Of a DNA stretch of 64,000 bases, positions 18,599 through 27,801 are shown one piece after another. The notes beneath the pieces are model-generated. The model ran no database searches, had not been told where the DNA came from, and was given only the letters and a program-made list of their open reading frames with translations. Location: contig NZ_CP121663.1 of NCBI RefSeq assembly GCF_029714285.1, forward strand, positions 1,054,001 to 1,118,000, read 5' to 3'. Position 1 is the stretch's first letter. Every line of letters begins with the position of its first letter. The position numbers were made by a program, and so were the translations under genes. The DNA is from Rhizobium sp. CB3090 (GTDB lineage Bacteria > Pseudomonadota > Alphaproteobacteria > Rhizobiales > Rhizobiaceae).

Positions 18599-20095
18599 CT
18601 ATTCGCTGATATCCGGCGGCAGCGTCCCGCGAATGAGGTTTCGCAAGGCTTCCATGTCGCCGCTCAAGGGACGGACGTCGCCATAATGCGGGATGCGGGC
18701 GCGCACCATCTTGTAGATCGCGTCGGTTCCCTCGGCGCGCGTTCCCGCGGCATTCAGGAAATCATGCGCCTGCGCCGCCGCCATCAGTTCGATCGCCAGG
18801 ATATATTCGGCATTGTCGATCACCGCGAGCAGCTTGTTTGCCGCGGCTGTTGGATGCGCGAGGAAATCCTCCTGCAGGCCGGAGGTCAGCCCGCCGTCGG
18901 TGCTGGCAGGTACTGCCAACCGGCGGTTTTCGTTGGCGAGTGCTGCGGCCGTATATTGCGCGATCATGAAACCGGAATTGCTGCCGGCATCGCCGGCGAG
19001 GAAAGCCGGCAGACCGCTGACAAGCGGATTGACCAGCCGGTCCATGCGCCGCTCGCTCATCGCTGCTATCTGGGCGAGCGCGATAGCAAGGCCGTCGGCG
19101 GCTTGTCCGAGCGCCGGGGCAACCGCATGGGCTTCTGACGAAACCACCGGGTTTTCCGGCGTGCCGGAAACTGCCGGATTGTCGGTGACTGAGGCAAGCT
19201 CCTGATCGACAACGCGCGCGGAATTATCGAAGACATCGCGCGCCGCGCCGTGAGCATGCGGAATGGCGCGCAGGCTGAGGGCATCCTGCGTGCGCCGGCC
19301 TAAAGCCGCGGCGACGAGGCCGCTGCCCTGCAACCGGGCGCGCAACGAAGCACCGACTGCAGCAATACCCTTAGACGGACGCAGCGCCAGCACAGCTTGG
19401 TCGAATGCCGCCATTTGGCAACCGGCTGCCTCAAGCGTCAGCGCCGCTATGGCATCGGCCCAGGCAAGCAGGCGTTCGGCACGAGCCAGCGCCACGCTGG
19501 ACAGACCGGTCGCGCAGGCCGTGCCATTGACGAGGCTCAGTCCTTCCTTGGCGCCGAGCACGAGCGGTTCGAGACCGATTGCGGCCAAGGCTTCACGTCC
19601 GCTCATCGCCTTTCCGGCAACCCGGGCACCACCCTCACCGATCAGCACCAGCGCGATATGGGCACTGTGCGTCAGATAACCGGCCGAACCTTTCGAGGGC
19701 ACGTCGGGGATGCAATCTTTTTCGAGAAAGATCGCGAGATGACTGACGATTTCCGGCCGCACGCCGGAATGGCCATGGGCGAAATTGGCGATCTCGGCCG
19801 CGATGATGGCACGCACCTCGCGCGGCGCCAGCAGCTCCCCGACGCCGGAGGCATGGCTGAGGATGATATTGCGCGACAAACGGCTCTGGGATTCACGATC
19901 AACCACCGTGTCCGACAGCGCGCCAACGCCGGTGTTGACACCATAGGCGCGCACGCCGGTCTCGACGATGCGTTCGACGATCCGGCTGGCATAGGCGATG
20001 CGCTCCCGGACTGCCGGTGCGAGCGATAGAGGCGCGCCTTCCGCCACGCTGGCGACATCCCGCCAGCTCAGCACCGTTCGCAGCGTGATAGTCAT
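18599..20095 (-). CDS. Histidine ammonia-lyase homologue lacking the MIO triad
   Basis: The 498-residue protein is colinear with Hut[13 protein letters not shown] (Tyr51), [13 protein letters not shown] (Asn190), [17 protein letters not shown] and SGLQEDF (Glu409). Where HutH has the Ala-Ser-Gly that cyclises to the MIO electrophile, this protein reads [11 protein letters not shown] (residues 136-146), an exact three-residue gap. The usual QDxYSLR reads QDALSLR, so the catalytic Tyr is Leu273. The gene is otherwise intact and coupled to the ATPase gene by a 4-base ATGA overlap, arguing for a functional protein. Normal ammonia elimination from histidine is therefore unlikely. A MIO-free lyase acting on a better leaving group (as in ergothionase) or a non-enzymatic role is inferred. 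Confidence 0.85.
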   Translation of the reverse strand: MTITLRTVLSWRDVASVAEGAPLSLAPAVRERIAYASRIVERIVETGVRAYGVNTGVGALSDTVVDRESQSRLSRNIILSHASGVGELLAPREVRAIIAAEIANFAHGHSGVRPEIVSHLAIFLEKDCIPDVPSKGSAGYLTHSAHIALVLIGEGGARVAGKAMSGREALAAIGLEPLVLGAKEGLSLVNGTACATGLSSVALARAERLLAWADAIAALTLEAAGCQMAAFDQAVLALRPSKGIAAVGASLRARLQGSGLVAAALGRRTQDALSLRAIPHAHGAARDVFDNSARVVDQELASVTDNPAVSGTPENPVVSSEAHAVAPALGQAADGLAIALAQIAAMSERRMDRLVNPLVSGLPAFLAGDAGSNSGFMIAQYTAAALANENRRLAVPASTDGGLTSGLQEDFLAHPTAAANKLLAVIDNAEYILAIELMAAAQAHDFLNAAGTRAEGTDAIYKMVRARIPHYGDVRPLSGDMEALRNLIRGTLPPDISE

Positions 20096-20868
20096 GACGG
20101 CGTTCCGAAATGTCCGATGAACTGGCGGAAAGCCGGTGAGGCGCCGCTGCCGAACATCTCCCGCGGCGGGCCGCTGCTTTCGATCAGGCCCTCGCGCATG
20201 AAGACGACGCGGTTGGAGACGTTGCGGGCAAAGCTCATCTCGTGGGTGACGACGAGCATGGTCATGCCCTCTTCCGCCAGCGAGCGCATGACGCGCAGCA
20301 CTTCACCGACAAGCTCGGGATCAAGCGCCGAGGTCGGCTCGTCGAAGAGCATGACCTTCGGCTTCATCGCGAGCGAGCGGGCGATCGCCGCGCGCTGCTG
20401 CTGACCGCCGGACAGAAGCGCCGGATAGGCATGACGCTTGTCGGCAATGCCGACCTTTTCGAGCAGAGCCTCGGCTTCGGCTATGCACTCGGCGCGCGGT
20501 CGCTTCAGCACATGCACCGGCCCCTCGATGACGTTCTGGAGGATCGTCATATGGGACCAGAGATTGAAGGACTGGAACACCATGCCGAGCTCGGAGCGAA
20601 TATGGTCGACCTGCTTCTGGCTTGCCGGCTTGGTTTTGCCGCCCTTGTGCACCATGCGGATCTGCTCACCATCGACCCAGATTTCGCCATCGGTGGCGGT
20701 CTCCAAAAGATTGATGCAGCGCAGAAAGGTGGATTTGCCCGAGCCGGAGGCGCCAAGCAGCGAGATGACGTCGCCATCCTGTGCATCTAGGGAAATGCCG
20801 CGCAAAACCTCGTGCGTTCCGAAGCTCTTGCGGATATTGCGGACCGAAAGTCTGACGACGCCGGGCAT
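20092..20868 (-). CDS. Polar amino-acid ABC transporter ATP-binding protein
   Basis: The 258-residue protein shows the HisP/GlnQ set: Walker [11 protein letters not shown]-loop in [17 protein letters not shown], signature [16 protein letters not shown], Walker [15 protein letters not shown] and the switch His in [10 protein letters not shown]. The length and an insertion near residue 70 ([13 protein letters not shown]) match the histidine/lysine-arginine-ornithine branch. It powers the two adjacent permeases and overlaps the lyase-like gene by 4 bases. Confidence 0.96.
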   Translation of the reverse strand: MPGVVRLSVRNIRKSFGTHEVLRGISLDAQDGDVISLLGASGSGKSTFLRCINLLETATDGEIWVDGEQIRMVHKGGKTKPASQKQVDHIRSELGMVFQSFNLWSHMTILQNVIEGPVHVLKRPRAECIAEAEALLEKVGIADKRHAYPALLSGGQQQRAAIARSLAMKPKVMLFDEPTSALDPELVGEVLRVMRSLAEEGMTMLVVTHEMSFARNVSNRVVFMREGLIESSGPPREMFGSGASPAFRQFIGHFGTPS

Positions 20869-20900
20869 GATCGCTCCAATCCAGATCTAGGCCAGTTGCC

Positions 20901-21605
20901 TCACGCCTTCAGCGCCGCCGGAACGGCGCGACGATGGCGGGACAGACGATATTCCAGCAGGCCGAGCGCCTGCAGAATGATGAAATTCAAGATGAGATAG
21001 ATGGCGGCCGCGCAGAGGAAGACCTCCATCGTGCGGTAGGTATGCGAGATTAATCGCTGGGCGACGCCGGTCACTTCCCAGACGGTGACGAGACTTGCGA
21101 GCGCCGTCGACTTCATCATCAATACGATTTCAGTCGAATAAGCGGGCAATGCGTGACGGAAGGCGATCGGTGCCAGGACGCGCCGCACCAGCAGGAAACC
21201 GGACATGCCGATCGAACGCGCCGCTTCGATTTCACGCGGCGAGACAGCGCGAATGCCGCCACGGAAAATCTCCGCAGTATAACCGCCGGTGCAGAGCGCC
21301 AGCGACAGTACGGCGCAGACGAAGGGCTCGCGCAGCAGTGGCCACAGAGGCCCATAGCGGATGAATCCGAACTGGGCGAGCCCGTAAAAGATGAGGAACA
21401 TCTGGATGAGCAGCGGCGAGCCGCGGAAGATAAAGATGTAGCCCTTGGCGATGGCGGTGAAGACCGGATTGCCGCCGATCCGCATCCAGACGATCAGGAT
21501 CGCAAGAACGCCGCCGATGGCGATCGACAGGAAAAACAACGCCAGCGTCGTCGGCAGAGCTTCGAGCAGCGTGAGCATCGTCTGTCCGAGAAAAGCGAAA
21601 TCCAT
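20901..21605 (-). CDS. Polar amino-acid ABC transporter permease (HisM-like)
   Basis: The 234-residue protein carries the HEQRo-type permease motifs LEALPTTLALFFLSIAIGGV, IFRGSPLLIQMFLIFYG and the EAA loop REIEAARSIGMSGFLLVRRV. About five membrane helices are expected. It pairs with the permease at 21615. Confidence 0.94.
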   Translation of the reverse strand: MDFAFLGQTMLTLLEALPTTLALFFLSIAIGGVLAILIVWMRIGGNPVFTAIAKGYIFIFRGSPLLIQMFLIFYGLAQFGFIRYGPLWPLLREPFVCAVLSLALCTGGYTAEIFRGGIRAVSPREIEAARSIGMSGFLLVRRVLAPIAFRHALPAYSTEIVLMMKSTALASLVTVWEVTGVAQRLISHTYRTMEVFLCAAAIYLILNFIILQALGLLEYRLSRHRRAVPAALKA

Positions 21606-21614
21606 GATCGATCC

Positions 21615-22337
21615 TCAGGCCTGGCCCATTGCGGAGGGCATGCTGCGGTTGGCGCGGCGTTCGGCGCCGTTGAAGATGCGATCCGACAGGCTCGTCAGGA
21701 TGAGATAAAGCGCACCGCCAACGATGAAGAACAGGAAATATTGTCGCGTCGAACCGGCGGCGACCTGGCTGGTCCGCATCAGCTCGGCAAGGCCGGTGAC
21801 CGAGATCAGCGCGGAATCCTTGAGGCTCAACTGCCAGACATTGCCCATGCCGGGAATAGCATAGCGCAGCACCTGCGGCATGATGATGCGCCGAAATCTC
21901 AAGCCTCCGTGCATTCCAATTGCCGAGGCAGCTTCAAGCTCGCCCTTGGAAATAGCGAGATAGGCGCCGCGGAATACCTCCGCCTGATAGGCGCCGGAGA
22001 TGATGCCGACGGCAAGCGCGCCAGCCGCAAAGGAGGGCATGCCCAGAAACCCTTCATAGCCGAAGGACTTGCCGATGCTGGTGACCGCGCTCGATCCGCC
22101 GAAATAGATAAGATAGATGATGAGCAGTTCCGGTACGCCGCGGAAAACCGTCGTATAGACGTTTCCAAGCGTTTTCAGGACCATATTGCCGGAAAGCTTC
22201 GCCGCCGCGATGATGGCTCCGAAGACGGCGCCGATCGCCAATGCGACCGCAGTGACGCACAGCGTCATCAGCGCGCCGAACAGAAGCAGAGCGCCCCAGC
22301 CGGTCGAGCCGAAACCGATCAATTGCAATATCGCCAT
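21615..22337 (-). CDS. Polar amino-acid ABC transporter permease (HisQ-like)
   Basis: The 240-residue membrane protein contains VFRGVPELLIIYLIYFGG and the coupling segment GELEAASAIGMHGGLRFRRI. It is longer than HisM-type partners by a region near residues 85-110. It lies 9 bases upstream of the second permease and 117 bases downstream of the binding-protein gene. Confidence 0.94.
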   Translation of the reverse strand: MAILQLIGFGSTGWGALLLFGALMTLCVTAVALAIGAVFGAIIAAAKLSGNMVLKTLGNVYTTVFRGVPELLIIYLIYFGGSSAVTSIGKSFGYEGFLGMPSFAAGALAVGIISGAYQAEVFRGAYLAISKGELEAASAIGMHGGLRFRRIIMPQVLRYAIPGMGNVWQLSLKDSALISVTGLAELMRTSQVAAGSTRQYFLFFIVGGALYLILTSLSDRIFNGAERRANRSMPSAMGQA

Positions 22338-22454
22338 CTCGTTCGTTCCCCGTACCGAGCGATCCGTCTTCTTGATTAGTCAAACATAACATGCGGGAAT
22401 CGGCATTGAAGCCGAAAGCCGGCGCTCCCGCTATTCGGAAGCGCCGCCCAACGA

Positions 22455-23300
22455 TTACGACTGCGGAGAGACGTCCGTCTTGAACCACTTCATCGAGAGG
22501 TTCTTCACGGTGCCGTCGGCCAGTGCCGACTTGATTGCCGCGTTGAACATGTCGCGCAGGTCCGTGTCAGACTTGCGGACGCCGAGGCCTTCGCCGACGC
22601 CCCAGATCGGGCCGGCGACTTGCGGGCCGGTGAAGGCAAGCGCGCCGTTGGCGGCATCGAAGGCCGTCTGGAAATAAACGGCATCGTCGAAGCCGAGATC
22701 GATACGGCCGTTCTGCAGATCGAGGTCACGGTCGGCGCCGGTCTTGTACTCGCGGATCGTCGCGACGTCGCCGAAGTTGTCGTAGATGAACTTGGCGTAA
22801 ACGGTAGCGGCCTGGATGCCGATGGTCTTGCCCTTGAAGGCTGCCTTCAGCGCGTCGATCTCCTTAACGCCGGTCTGGCCGGGTGTCATCTTGACGGTCG
22901 CCCCGGTGCCGGCTGCGTTGGCCAGCGGGCTGTCCTTTGCCGTCGCGAAAGCGGCCGGCGTCGCGGCGTAAGGAACGGTGAAGTCGATGACCTGCTTGCG
23001 CTCGTCGGTGATCGACAGCGCATCCATGATCACATCGAACTTGCCGGCATTCAAAGCCGGGATCATGCCGTCCCAATCGGACGCCACGAGCTTGCATTCG
23101 ACCTTGGCACGCTCGCACAGCACCTTGGCCAGCTCCGGCTCGAAGCCGCCGAGCGTACCGTCGGAGTTGGTGAGGTTCCATGGCGCATAGGCACCTTCGA
23201 GCGTGATGGTAACGGTTTTCCAGTCCTTCGCCTGGGCCGCAGGGCCGGCGAGAACAGCAAGCGCCAGGGCGCTGGAAAGAAGGGCATGTCTGATCTTCAT
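22455..23300 (-). CDS. Polar amino-acid ABC transporter binding protein (HisJ/ArgT-like)
   Basis: The 281-residue periplasmic protein has a signal peptide (LLSSALALAVLAGPAAQAKD). Its family-3 binding fold includes VTITLEGAYAPWNLTNSDGTLGG..FEPELA, the two-Cys loop (LCERAKVECK) seen in HisJ/LAO proteins, SDWDGMIPALNAGKFD..IMDALSITDERKQ and GVGEGLGVRKSD. Aromatic and acidic residues at the ligand site suggest a cationic or imidazole-type amino acid. It is the first gene of the minus-strand operon, divergent from the HutC-type regulator. Confidence 0.94.
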   Translation of the reverse strand: MKIRHALLSSALALAVLAGPAAQAKDWKTVTITLEGAYAPWNLTNSDGTLGGFEPELAKVLCERAKVECKLVASDWDGMIPALNAGKFDVIMDALSITDERKQVIDFTVPYAATPAAFATAKDSPLANAAGTGATVKMTPGQTGVKEIDALKAAFKGKTIGIQAATVYAKFIYDNFGDVATIREYKTGADRDLDLQNGRIDLGFDDAVYFQTAFDAANGALAFTGPQVAGPIWGVGEGLGVRKSDTDLRDMFNAAIKSALADGTVKNLSMKWFKTDVSPQS

Positions 23301-23405
23301 CGATGTTCTCCTCTTGAGATCGAAATAGCCAATTTCTGTCTACACCAGTCTTCGCCGGCTTGCCGGTCGGTGACTCTCATTCGCTGGTCACATCGATCGG
23401 ATAGT

Positions 23406-23435
23406 TGTATAGGGTACCATATGTGATATTTTATG
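23406..23435. promoter_or_regulatory. Promoter/operator candidate between HutC-type gene and transport operon
   Basis: The AT-rich core around TGTATAGGGTACCATATG lies about midway between the divergent starts and contains the palindrome GGTACC with AT-rich flanks. Pseudomonas HutC sites also contain TGTAT arms. Assignment as the regulator's operator is inference. Confidence 0.3.
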
Positions 23436-23493
23436 TTATGCAAGTGCCAAGTCGATTTACAAGCGAATTTCGCGACTGCACAAGGATTAGGCA

Positions 23494-24249
23494 ATGAAAC
23501 GCGCTACCGATCGGAAACGTGAGCTGGCCGACAACGACTCCGGCCCGCTTTACGCCGGCGTCAAGCAGATGATCCTGGATCGAATCCACAGCGGCGAATG
23601 GCCGCCGAAGCATCGCGTTCCCTCGGAAAACGAGCTGGTCGTGGAACTCGGCGTCAGCAAGATGACTGCCAACCGGGCGCTGCGGGAGCTTGCCAACGAA
23701 GGCGAACTCGTTCGCATCCAGGGCGTGGGCTCCTTCGTTGCGGAGCGTAAAGGCTATTCGGCACTTTTCGAGGTGCGCAACATCGCCGATGAGATCGCCG
23801 AGCGCGGCCATGTCCACGAAGCCTCCGTCGTCGTTCTCGCCCGCGAAACCGCCTCTCCCGAGGTTGCCGACGCGCTGGAGCTGGAGATCGGGGCGGCGGT
23901 TTTCCATTCGCTGATCGTCCACAGCGAAAACGGCGTTCCAGTGCAGATCGAGGACCGTTTCGTTCACCCGGAAGCAGCACCCGAATATCTCGATCAGGAC
24001 TTCACGACACTGACGCCGAATGCCTATCTGACGGCCGCGGCCCCACTTAGCGGCTCGGAACACATCGTCGAGGCCGCAATGCCACAGCCTTGGGAATGCA
24101 AGCTCCTGACGGTTCTGAAGACCGAACCCTGCCTGGCCATCCGCCGACGTACCTGGTCGGCGCGACAGGTCGTCTCCATCGCTCGTCTCGTCTATCCCGG
24201 ACACCGGTATCGGCTGGAAGCGCGCAGCGGCAAGATGTTCGAGGAATAA
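23494..24249 (+). CDS. GntR-family regulator, HutC subfamily
   Basis: The 251-residue protein has a GntR winged helix (LYAGVKQMILDRIHSGEWPP, then HRVPSENELVVELGVSKMTANRALRELANEGELVRIQGVGSFVA) and a C-terminal UTRA domain (EVADALELEIGAAVFHSLIVH, then NAYLTAAAPLSGSEHIVEAAMP). This is the layout of HutC, which normally responds to urocanate, the product of HutH. Here the co-located lyase lacks MIO, so a urocanate-like acrylate could be the effector. It is divergent from the transporter-lyase-oxidase operon. Confidence 0.92.
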   Translation: MKRATDRKRELADNDSGPLYAGVKQMILDRIHSGEWPPKHRVPSENELVVELGVSKMTANRALRELANEGELVRIQGVGSFVAERKGYSALFEVRNIADEIAERGHVHEASVVVLARETASPEVADALELEIGAAVFHSLIVHSENGVPVQIEDRFVHPEAAPEYLDQDFTTLTPNAYLTAAAPLSGSEHIVEAAMPQPWECKLLTVLKTEPCLAIRRRTWSARQVVSIARLVYPGHRYRLEARSGKMFEE

Positions 24250-24316
24250 AAACACTAATCAGCTTGTATATGGAAGGTCATGCGCTTAAGCGAGGAGCGC
24301 TTTGAAGCGGCCGCAC

Positions 24317-24925
24317 TCAGCCACCCTCTCGCCTCCTCCTGCTCTTCATCGCCGGATCCGGCAGCACCGTGCCAAATAGGTGATCCCAGAAAAGCGACGA
24401 AACACCATAATTCCCTTCGTCGGCGGAAGCATGATGCTGCGCATGCCAACGCTTGGCGCGGTAGAGGTAGGTGCCATGCGGAATCCGCCAGTGATGCATG
24501 GCGTGATGCATTGTTCCGTAAGTGAGATAGCCAAGCGTCATGCCGACGGTGAAGCCTGACGCCACGCCAAAGCCGAAAGCCCACCACGATGGCAACAACA
24601 CGGCCGCGACCATGAAAAACAGACTGAGCCAGATCGGCGTATCGATCAGTTCGGTCGGCGCGTGGTGATGCTGGACATGCATATCGCGTATATAGACGAC
24701 ATGATGCAGCACGAAGCGATGGATGAGGTATTCCACTAGCGTCCATGCGGCTGTGCCGATCACGATCGCGGCGAGCCATATCAAGGGCCGACCATCATAG
24801 CCCCAAGCAAAATAGGCAGCGATCAGTCCAACAGTGATGATCGGGTAGACGACAAAATCCGTATAATAAGCGATCGCATTTGGTTTTCGCGAAAGTGAGC
24901 GCCTCATGTGGCTTGCTCGCTGCAT
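24317..24925 (-). CDS. Sterol desaturase/fatty acid hydroxylase family membrane protein
   Basis: The membrane protein has about four helices and the eight-His di-iron motif set: HRFVLHH, HVQHHH, HHAMHH and HAQHH. This supports lipid or carotenoid hydroxylation in the membrane. The start is uncertain. The ATG at 24925 gives 202 residues. An open frame continues to an ATG at 25084, adding 53 residues with a hydrophobic segment (IAVLSLLCAFSQTATEA), but that part is AT-rich and unlike the family. The protein begins near SLSRKPNAIAYYTDFVVYP in either model. Confidence 0.82.
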   Translation of the reverse strand: MQRASHMRRSLSRKPNAIAYYTDFVVYPIITVGLIAAYFAWGYDGRPLIWLAAIVIGTAAWTLVEYLIHRFVLHHVVYIRDMHVQHHHAPTELIDTPIWLSLFFMVAAVLLPSWWAFGFGVASGFTVGMTLGYLTYGTMHHAMHHWRIPHGTYLYRAKRWHAQHHASADEGNYGVSSLFWDHLFGTVLPDPAMKSRRRREGG

Positions 24926-25282
24926 TGACTGCGAAGATTCGTCATAAGATTCTTCTTCATTCTTTACAGGCAAAAACGATTCATATGCCTCTGTCGCCGT
25001 TTGTGAGAACGCGCAAAGAAGCGAAAGCACTGCAATATTTGCACACACGCGGTAAATCGAAAGGGATTTACAGCCTATGCGCACGCCGCTTCAAGGCCGA
25101 GATAGAGCGGCTCGCACAGGGTTAACGCCGCTTTCCCTCCATTTCGCCCGCGATCCCGGCGCTGAAACCAGCCAATCGCGAAACAGCTTAGAAGCATGCC
25201 GAATAAGATGTCTCTTAAAAAAATGACAAGCAAGTGACGTGCCGCCAAGGTCGGGCAATATCGGCTACATCAGATAACAAAA

Positions 25283-25318
25283 GAGCGACCAACACGATTG
25301 GCGGCGTGTTGGTCGCTC
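25283..25318 (-). terminator. Strong rho-independent terminator
   Basis: GAGCGACCAACACG and CGTGTTGGTCGCTC form a perfect 14-bp stem with an 8-base loop. On the minus strand it is followed by TTTTGTTATC, and it lies 55 bases past the stop of the Gly/Asn-rich protein gene. Confidence 0.85.
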
Positions 25319-25372
25319 GTAGCAGCGGGTGCTTCCGGTTGGGGGCCTTTTCACACCCGCCGCATCGGTGAA

Positions 25373-26071
25373 TCAATCAGCGCTGTCTGTTGCGTCGTCG
25401 GTTGGCGCCGCAGTCGATTTTTCCAGCGAATCGCGAACCTGATCTATCTTTCCGACGGCAGGGCCAACGCCGAGGATGTCCTTGGCCTCGGCCAGCGTTT
25501 TGTCTGTCACGACGCCGGTCTTAGACTCCTGAGCCAGAGCCGAACGCAGTGCCTCGTCGCTGAGGGCTGGGTCCGTCGGAACAGCATTGGTTCCATTCTT
25601 GAGTTCGAACTCGGCATAATCCATGACATAGGCTCTGATGGCCGCCATCTTCGGATCCTTGGAATTCATATAGGCATGATAGTTTCTCTTGAGAGAATTG
25701 AGGCTTCCAAGCTCCGCAGCCTGCGTTCTGACGTTGGTCACGCTGGATTTCTCAAGCTTCTTGTCGGCAGCCGCGGCCTTCGAGACGTGAGTCGTGCGCT
25801 TGGCGTTGCCTACATCCGCATCGGCATCCACATCCGTGTCGCTCGAATCCGCGTCGTCGGACTTAGCATGACTCGAATTGGCGCTGCTGTGGCTTCCAGC
25901 ATTACCGTTGCCATTGCCGTTGCCGCCGCCATTGCCGCCGCCACCGTTGCCGTTTCCATTGCCGCCCTTGGCATATGCGATTCCAGCGAGACCCAGGGCG
26001 GCGCCACCGATGGGAGCGACGGCTAGCGTCAGGGCGACCATGGTCGTTCCGAGGGCTGATCCGAATTTCAT
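25373..26071 (-). CDS. Exported Gly/Asn-rich protein of unknown function
   Basis: The 232-residue protein starts with a signal peptide (TTMVALTLAVAPIGGAALGL). A low-complexity run of Gly-Asn repeats follows (residues about 36-58), then a Ser/Asp-rich segment (DDADSSDTDVDADAD). Its helical C-terminal domain includes SLKRNYHAYMNSKDPKMAAI, RAYVMDYAEFELKNG and LAEAKDILGVGP. It is likely periplasmic or extracellular. A similar low-complexity head occurs in the protein at 28642-29112, and the two genes flank the two-component system at 26377-28445. It is transcribed divergently from that kinase. Confidence 0.75.
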   Translation of the reverse strand: MKFGSALGTTMVALTLAVAPIGGAALGLAGIAYAKGGNGNGNGGGGNGGGNGNGNGNAGSHSSANSSHAKSDDADSSDTDVDADADVGNAKRTTHVSKAAAADKKLEKSSVTNVRTQAAELGSLNSLKRNYHAYMNSKDPKMAAIRAYVMDYAEFELKNGTNAVPTDPALSDEALRSALAQESKTGVVTDKTLAEAKDILGVGPAVGKIDQVRDSLEKSTAAPTDDATDSAD

Positions 26072-26376
26072 GTGCTTTTCCTTTCATTCCAGACGTGCGC
26101 CCTTCCGCTGCCGTGCGACGACGACACGGGACGAGCAATTATGTCGTTCGCCACAATATTGCTGAAAAAGAAAGTTTCCACCTGGGTCAGACCAATGCCG
26201 CCTGCGATCGGACCTTAGGCCGATGGCAGGTTGCCGAAAGTCTCATCGGTTTCGAAGCGGTTTGGTCTGCATCAAGCCTGTGATCTGCCGGTGATAAGAA
26301 CCAGTCGCCATTTGACGCGCCGCCCGGCTACGATAGGTATGGCGTATAGGGTGGCCATCGGTGAAAGTAGCCAGGC
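26072..26376. other. Divergent intergenic region before the histidine kinase
   Basis: This 305-base stretch lies between two divergent genes and must hold promoters for both. I see no clear sigma-factor consensus, palindrome or additional gene in it. Confidence 0.4.
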
Positions 26377-27801
26377 ATGCAGATGAATCTTAAATCAATG
26401 CTGTCGCCGGTCCGTTTACTCGCCGGCTGGAATTCTCAATCGCTGGCGAAACAATTTCTGCTGATCGGCGGTTTCGTTTCCGCCTGCGCGATGCTTCTCG
26501 TCGGCGCCTTTGTGACCGACCTCATCGAGGATGCCGTCACGCGCAACTCCGCCGCCAGCACCGCTCTTTATGTCGACAGCGTTATCGCCCCCCTGCTTCC
26601 GGATATGCAGAAGACCGAGGTCCTGGACGATACGGTGACCCACGCGCTCGACGAAACGCTCGGTGAGGGCGCGCTTGGCAGCCGCCTCATGTCGTTTCGC
26701 CTCTGGCGCAGCGACGGCACCATTCTTTATTCCAACGACAAAAAGCTCATGGGTAAGCAGTTCCCGCTTAGCAATGATCTGAAGACGGCCTTTGCAGGCA
26801 CGATGGTGGCGCAGTTCAACCAGCTCGACGACGTCGAAAGCATTGCCGAGCGCAACAGCGGCAAGCCGCTTCTGGAGATTTACAATCCCGTCCTTCAGCC
26901 CTGGTCAGGCAAAGTCGTGGCCGTTTCCGAATTTTATGAGGTGGCGTACGACTTCGAGCGGAGCCTCAACCAGGTGCGTTTCAGAAGCTGGATGGCTGTT
27001 GCCTTGTTCACGCTGACGTTCTTTCTTGTTCTTTCTATTATCGTCCTTCGCGGAAGCCGGACGATCGAAAGCCAGCGCCGCGCACTGAAAGCGCGCATCG
27101 GCGAGCTATCGTCGCTTCTGCAGCAGAACGAGATTTTGCGAGCCCGCGTTCAAAGAGCGTCACAACGCACCGCCGCCCTCAACGAGAGCTATCTACGGCG
27201 CATCGGCGCCGATCTGCATGACGGACCCGCCCAGCTCGTTGCCTATGCATCATTGCGATTGGACAGCGAGGCACTAGTCAATCCAGCCACGCCGGCGCAG
27301 GAAAGAGAACAGTCGCTTGCCGCAATCAAATCAAGCCTTGATGATGCGATGGCAGACATCAGAAGCATCTGCAGCGGACTGGTGCTGCCGCACATCGAGT
27401 CGGCGAACCTGACCGAACTACTGCAGCGCGCCGTCCGCGCCCATGAGCAACGAACCGGCGTCACGGTCGGCTTATCCGTTTCCGACACGACGCAAGAGCT
27501 TTCGACATCCGCCAAGATATGTATATACCGCTTCGTTCAGGAAGCACTGAACAACGGCTACCGTCACGGTGAAGGTGCAGCGCAGCGGGTAAGACAAACT
27601 ATCGACGGCGGACAGATCACGATCGCGGTATCGGACGAAGGCCCCGGCTTCGATCCGGCCTATATACCGCCAAGCAGTATCGGTTTGGCTGGCCTGAGAG
27701 AGCGTGTGGAAAGTCTCGGTGGCGTTTTCGAATTAAAGTCGTCCAGAGACGGCACCGTGGTTCAAATGTCGCTGAACCCAATGGAGATGGAGCAGATATG
27801 A
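26377..27801 (+). CDS. Sensor histidine kinase (NarL/LuxR-type partner, HisKA_3)
   Basis: The 474-residue membrane kinase has two helices (FLLIGGFVSACAMLLVGAFV near residue 30 and WMAVALFTLTFFLVLSIIVL near 210) that enclose a periplasmic sensor region of about 160 residues. A coiled-coil linker follows. The HisKA_3 box is RRIGADLHDGPAQLVAYASL with the phosphoacceptor His281, and the HATPase motif is VSDEGPGFDPAYIPPSSIGL. Its stop codon overlaps the response-regulator start (ATGA). The ligand is unknown. The flanking Gly/Asn-rich exported proteins are natural candidate targets. Confidence 0.93.
   Translation: MQMNLKSMLSPVRLLAGWNSQSLAKQFLLIGGFVSACAMLLVGAFVTDLIEDAVTRNSAASTALYVDSVIAPLLPDMQKTEVLDDTVTHALDETLGEGALGSRLMSFRLWRSDGTILYSNDKKLMGKQFPLSNDLKTAFAGTMVAQFNQLDDVESIAERNSGKPLLEIYNPVLQPWSGKVVAVSEFYEVAYDFERSLNQVRFRSWMAVALFTLTFFLVLSIIVLRGSRTIESQRRALKARIGELSSLLQQNEILRARVQRASQRTAALNESYLRRIGADLHDGPAQLVAYASLRLDSEALVNPATPAQEREQSLAAIKSSLDDAMADIRSICSGLVLPHIESANLTELLQRAVRAHEQRTGVTVGLSVSDTTQELSTSAKICIYRFVQEALNNGYRHGEGAAQRVRQTIDGGQITIAVSDEGPGFDPAYIPPSSIGLAGLRERVESLGGVFELKSSRDGTVVQMSLNPMEMEQI

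Noticed and set aside
24880..25125. 81-codon plus-strand frame antisense to the hydroxylase gene start
   Set aside because: It has no ribosome-binding site and no family match, and overlaps the fatty-acid hydroxylase N-terminus.
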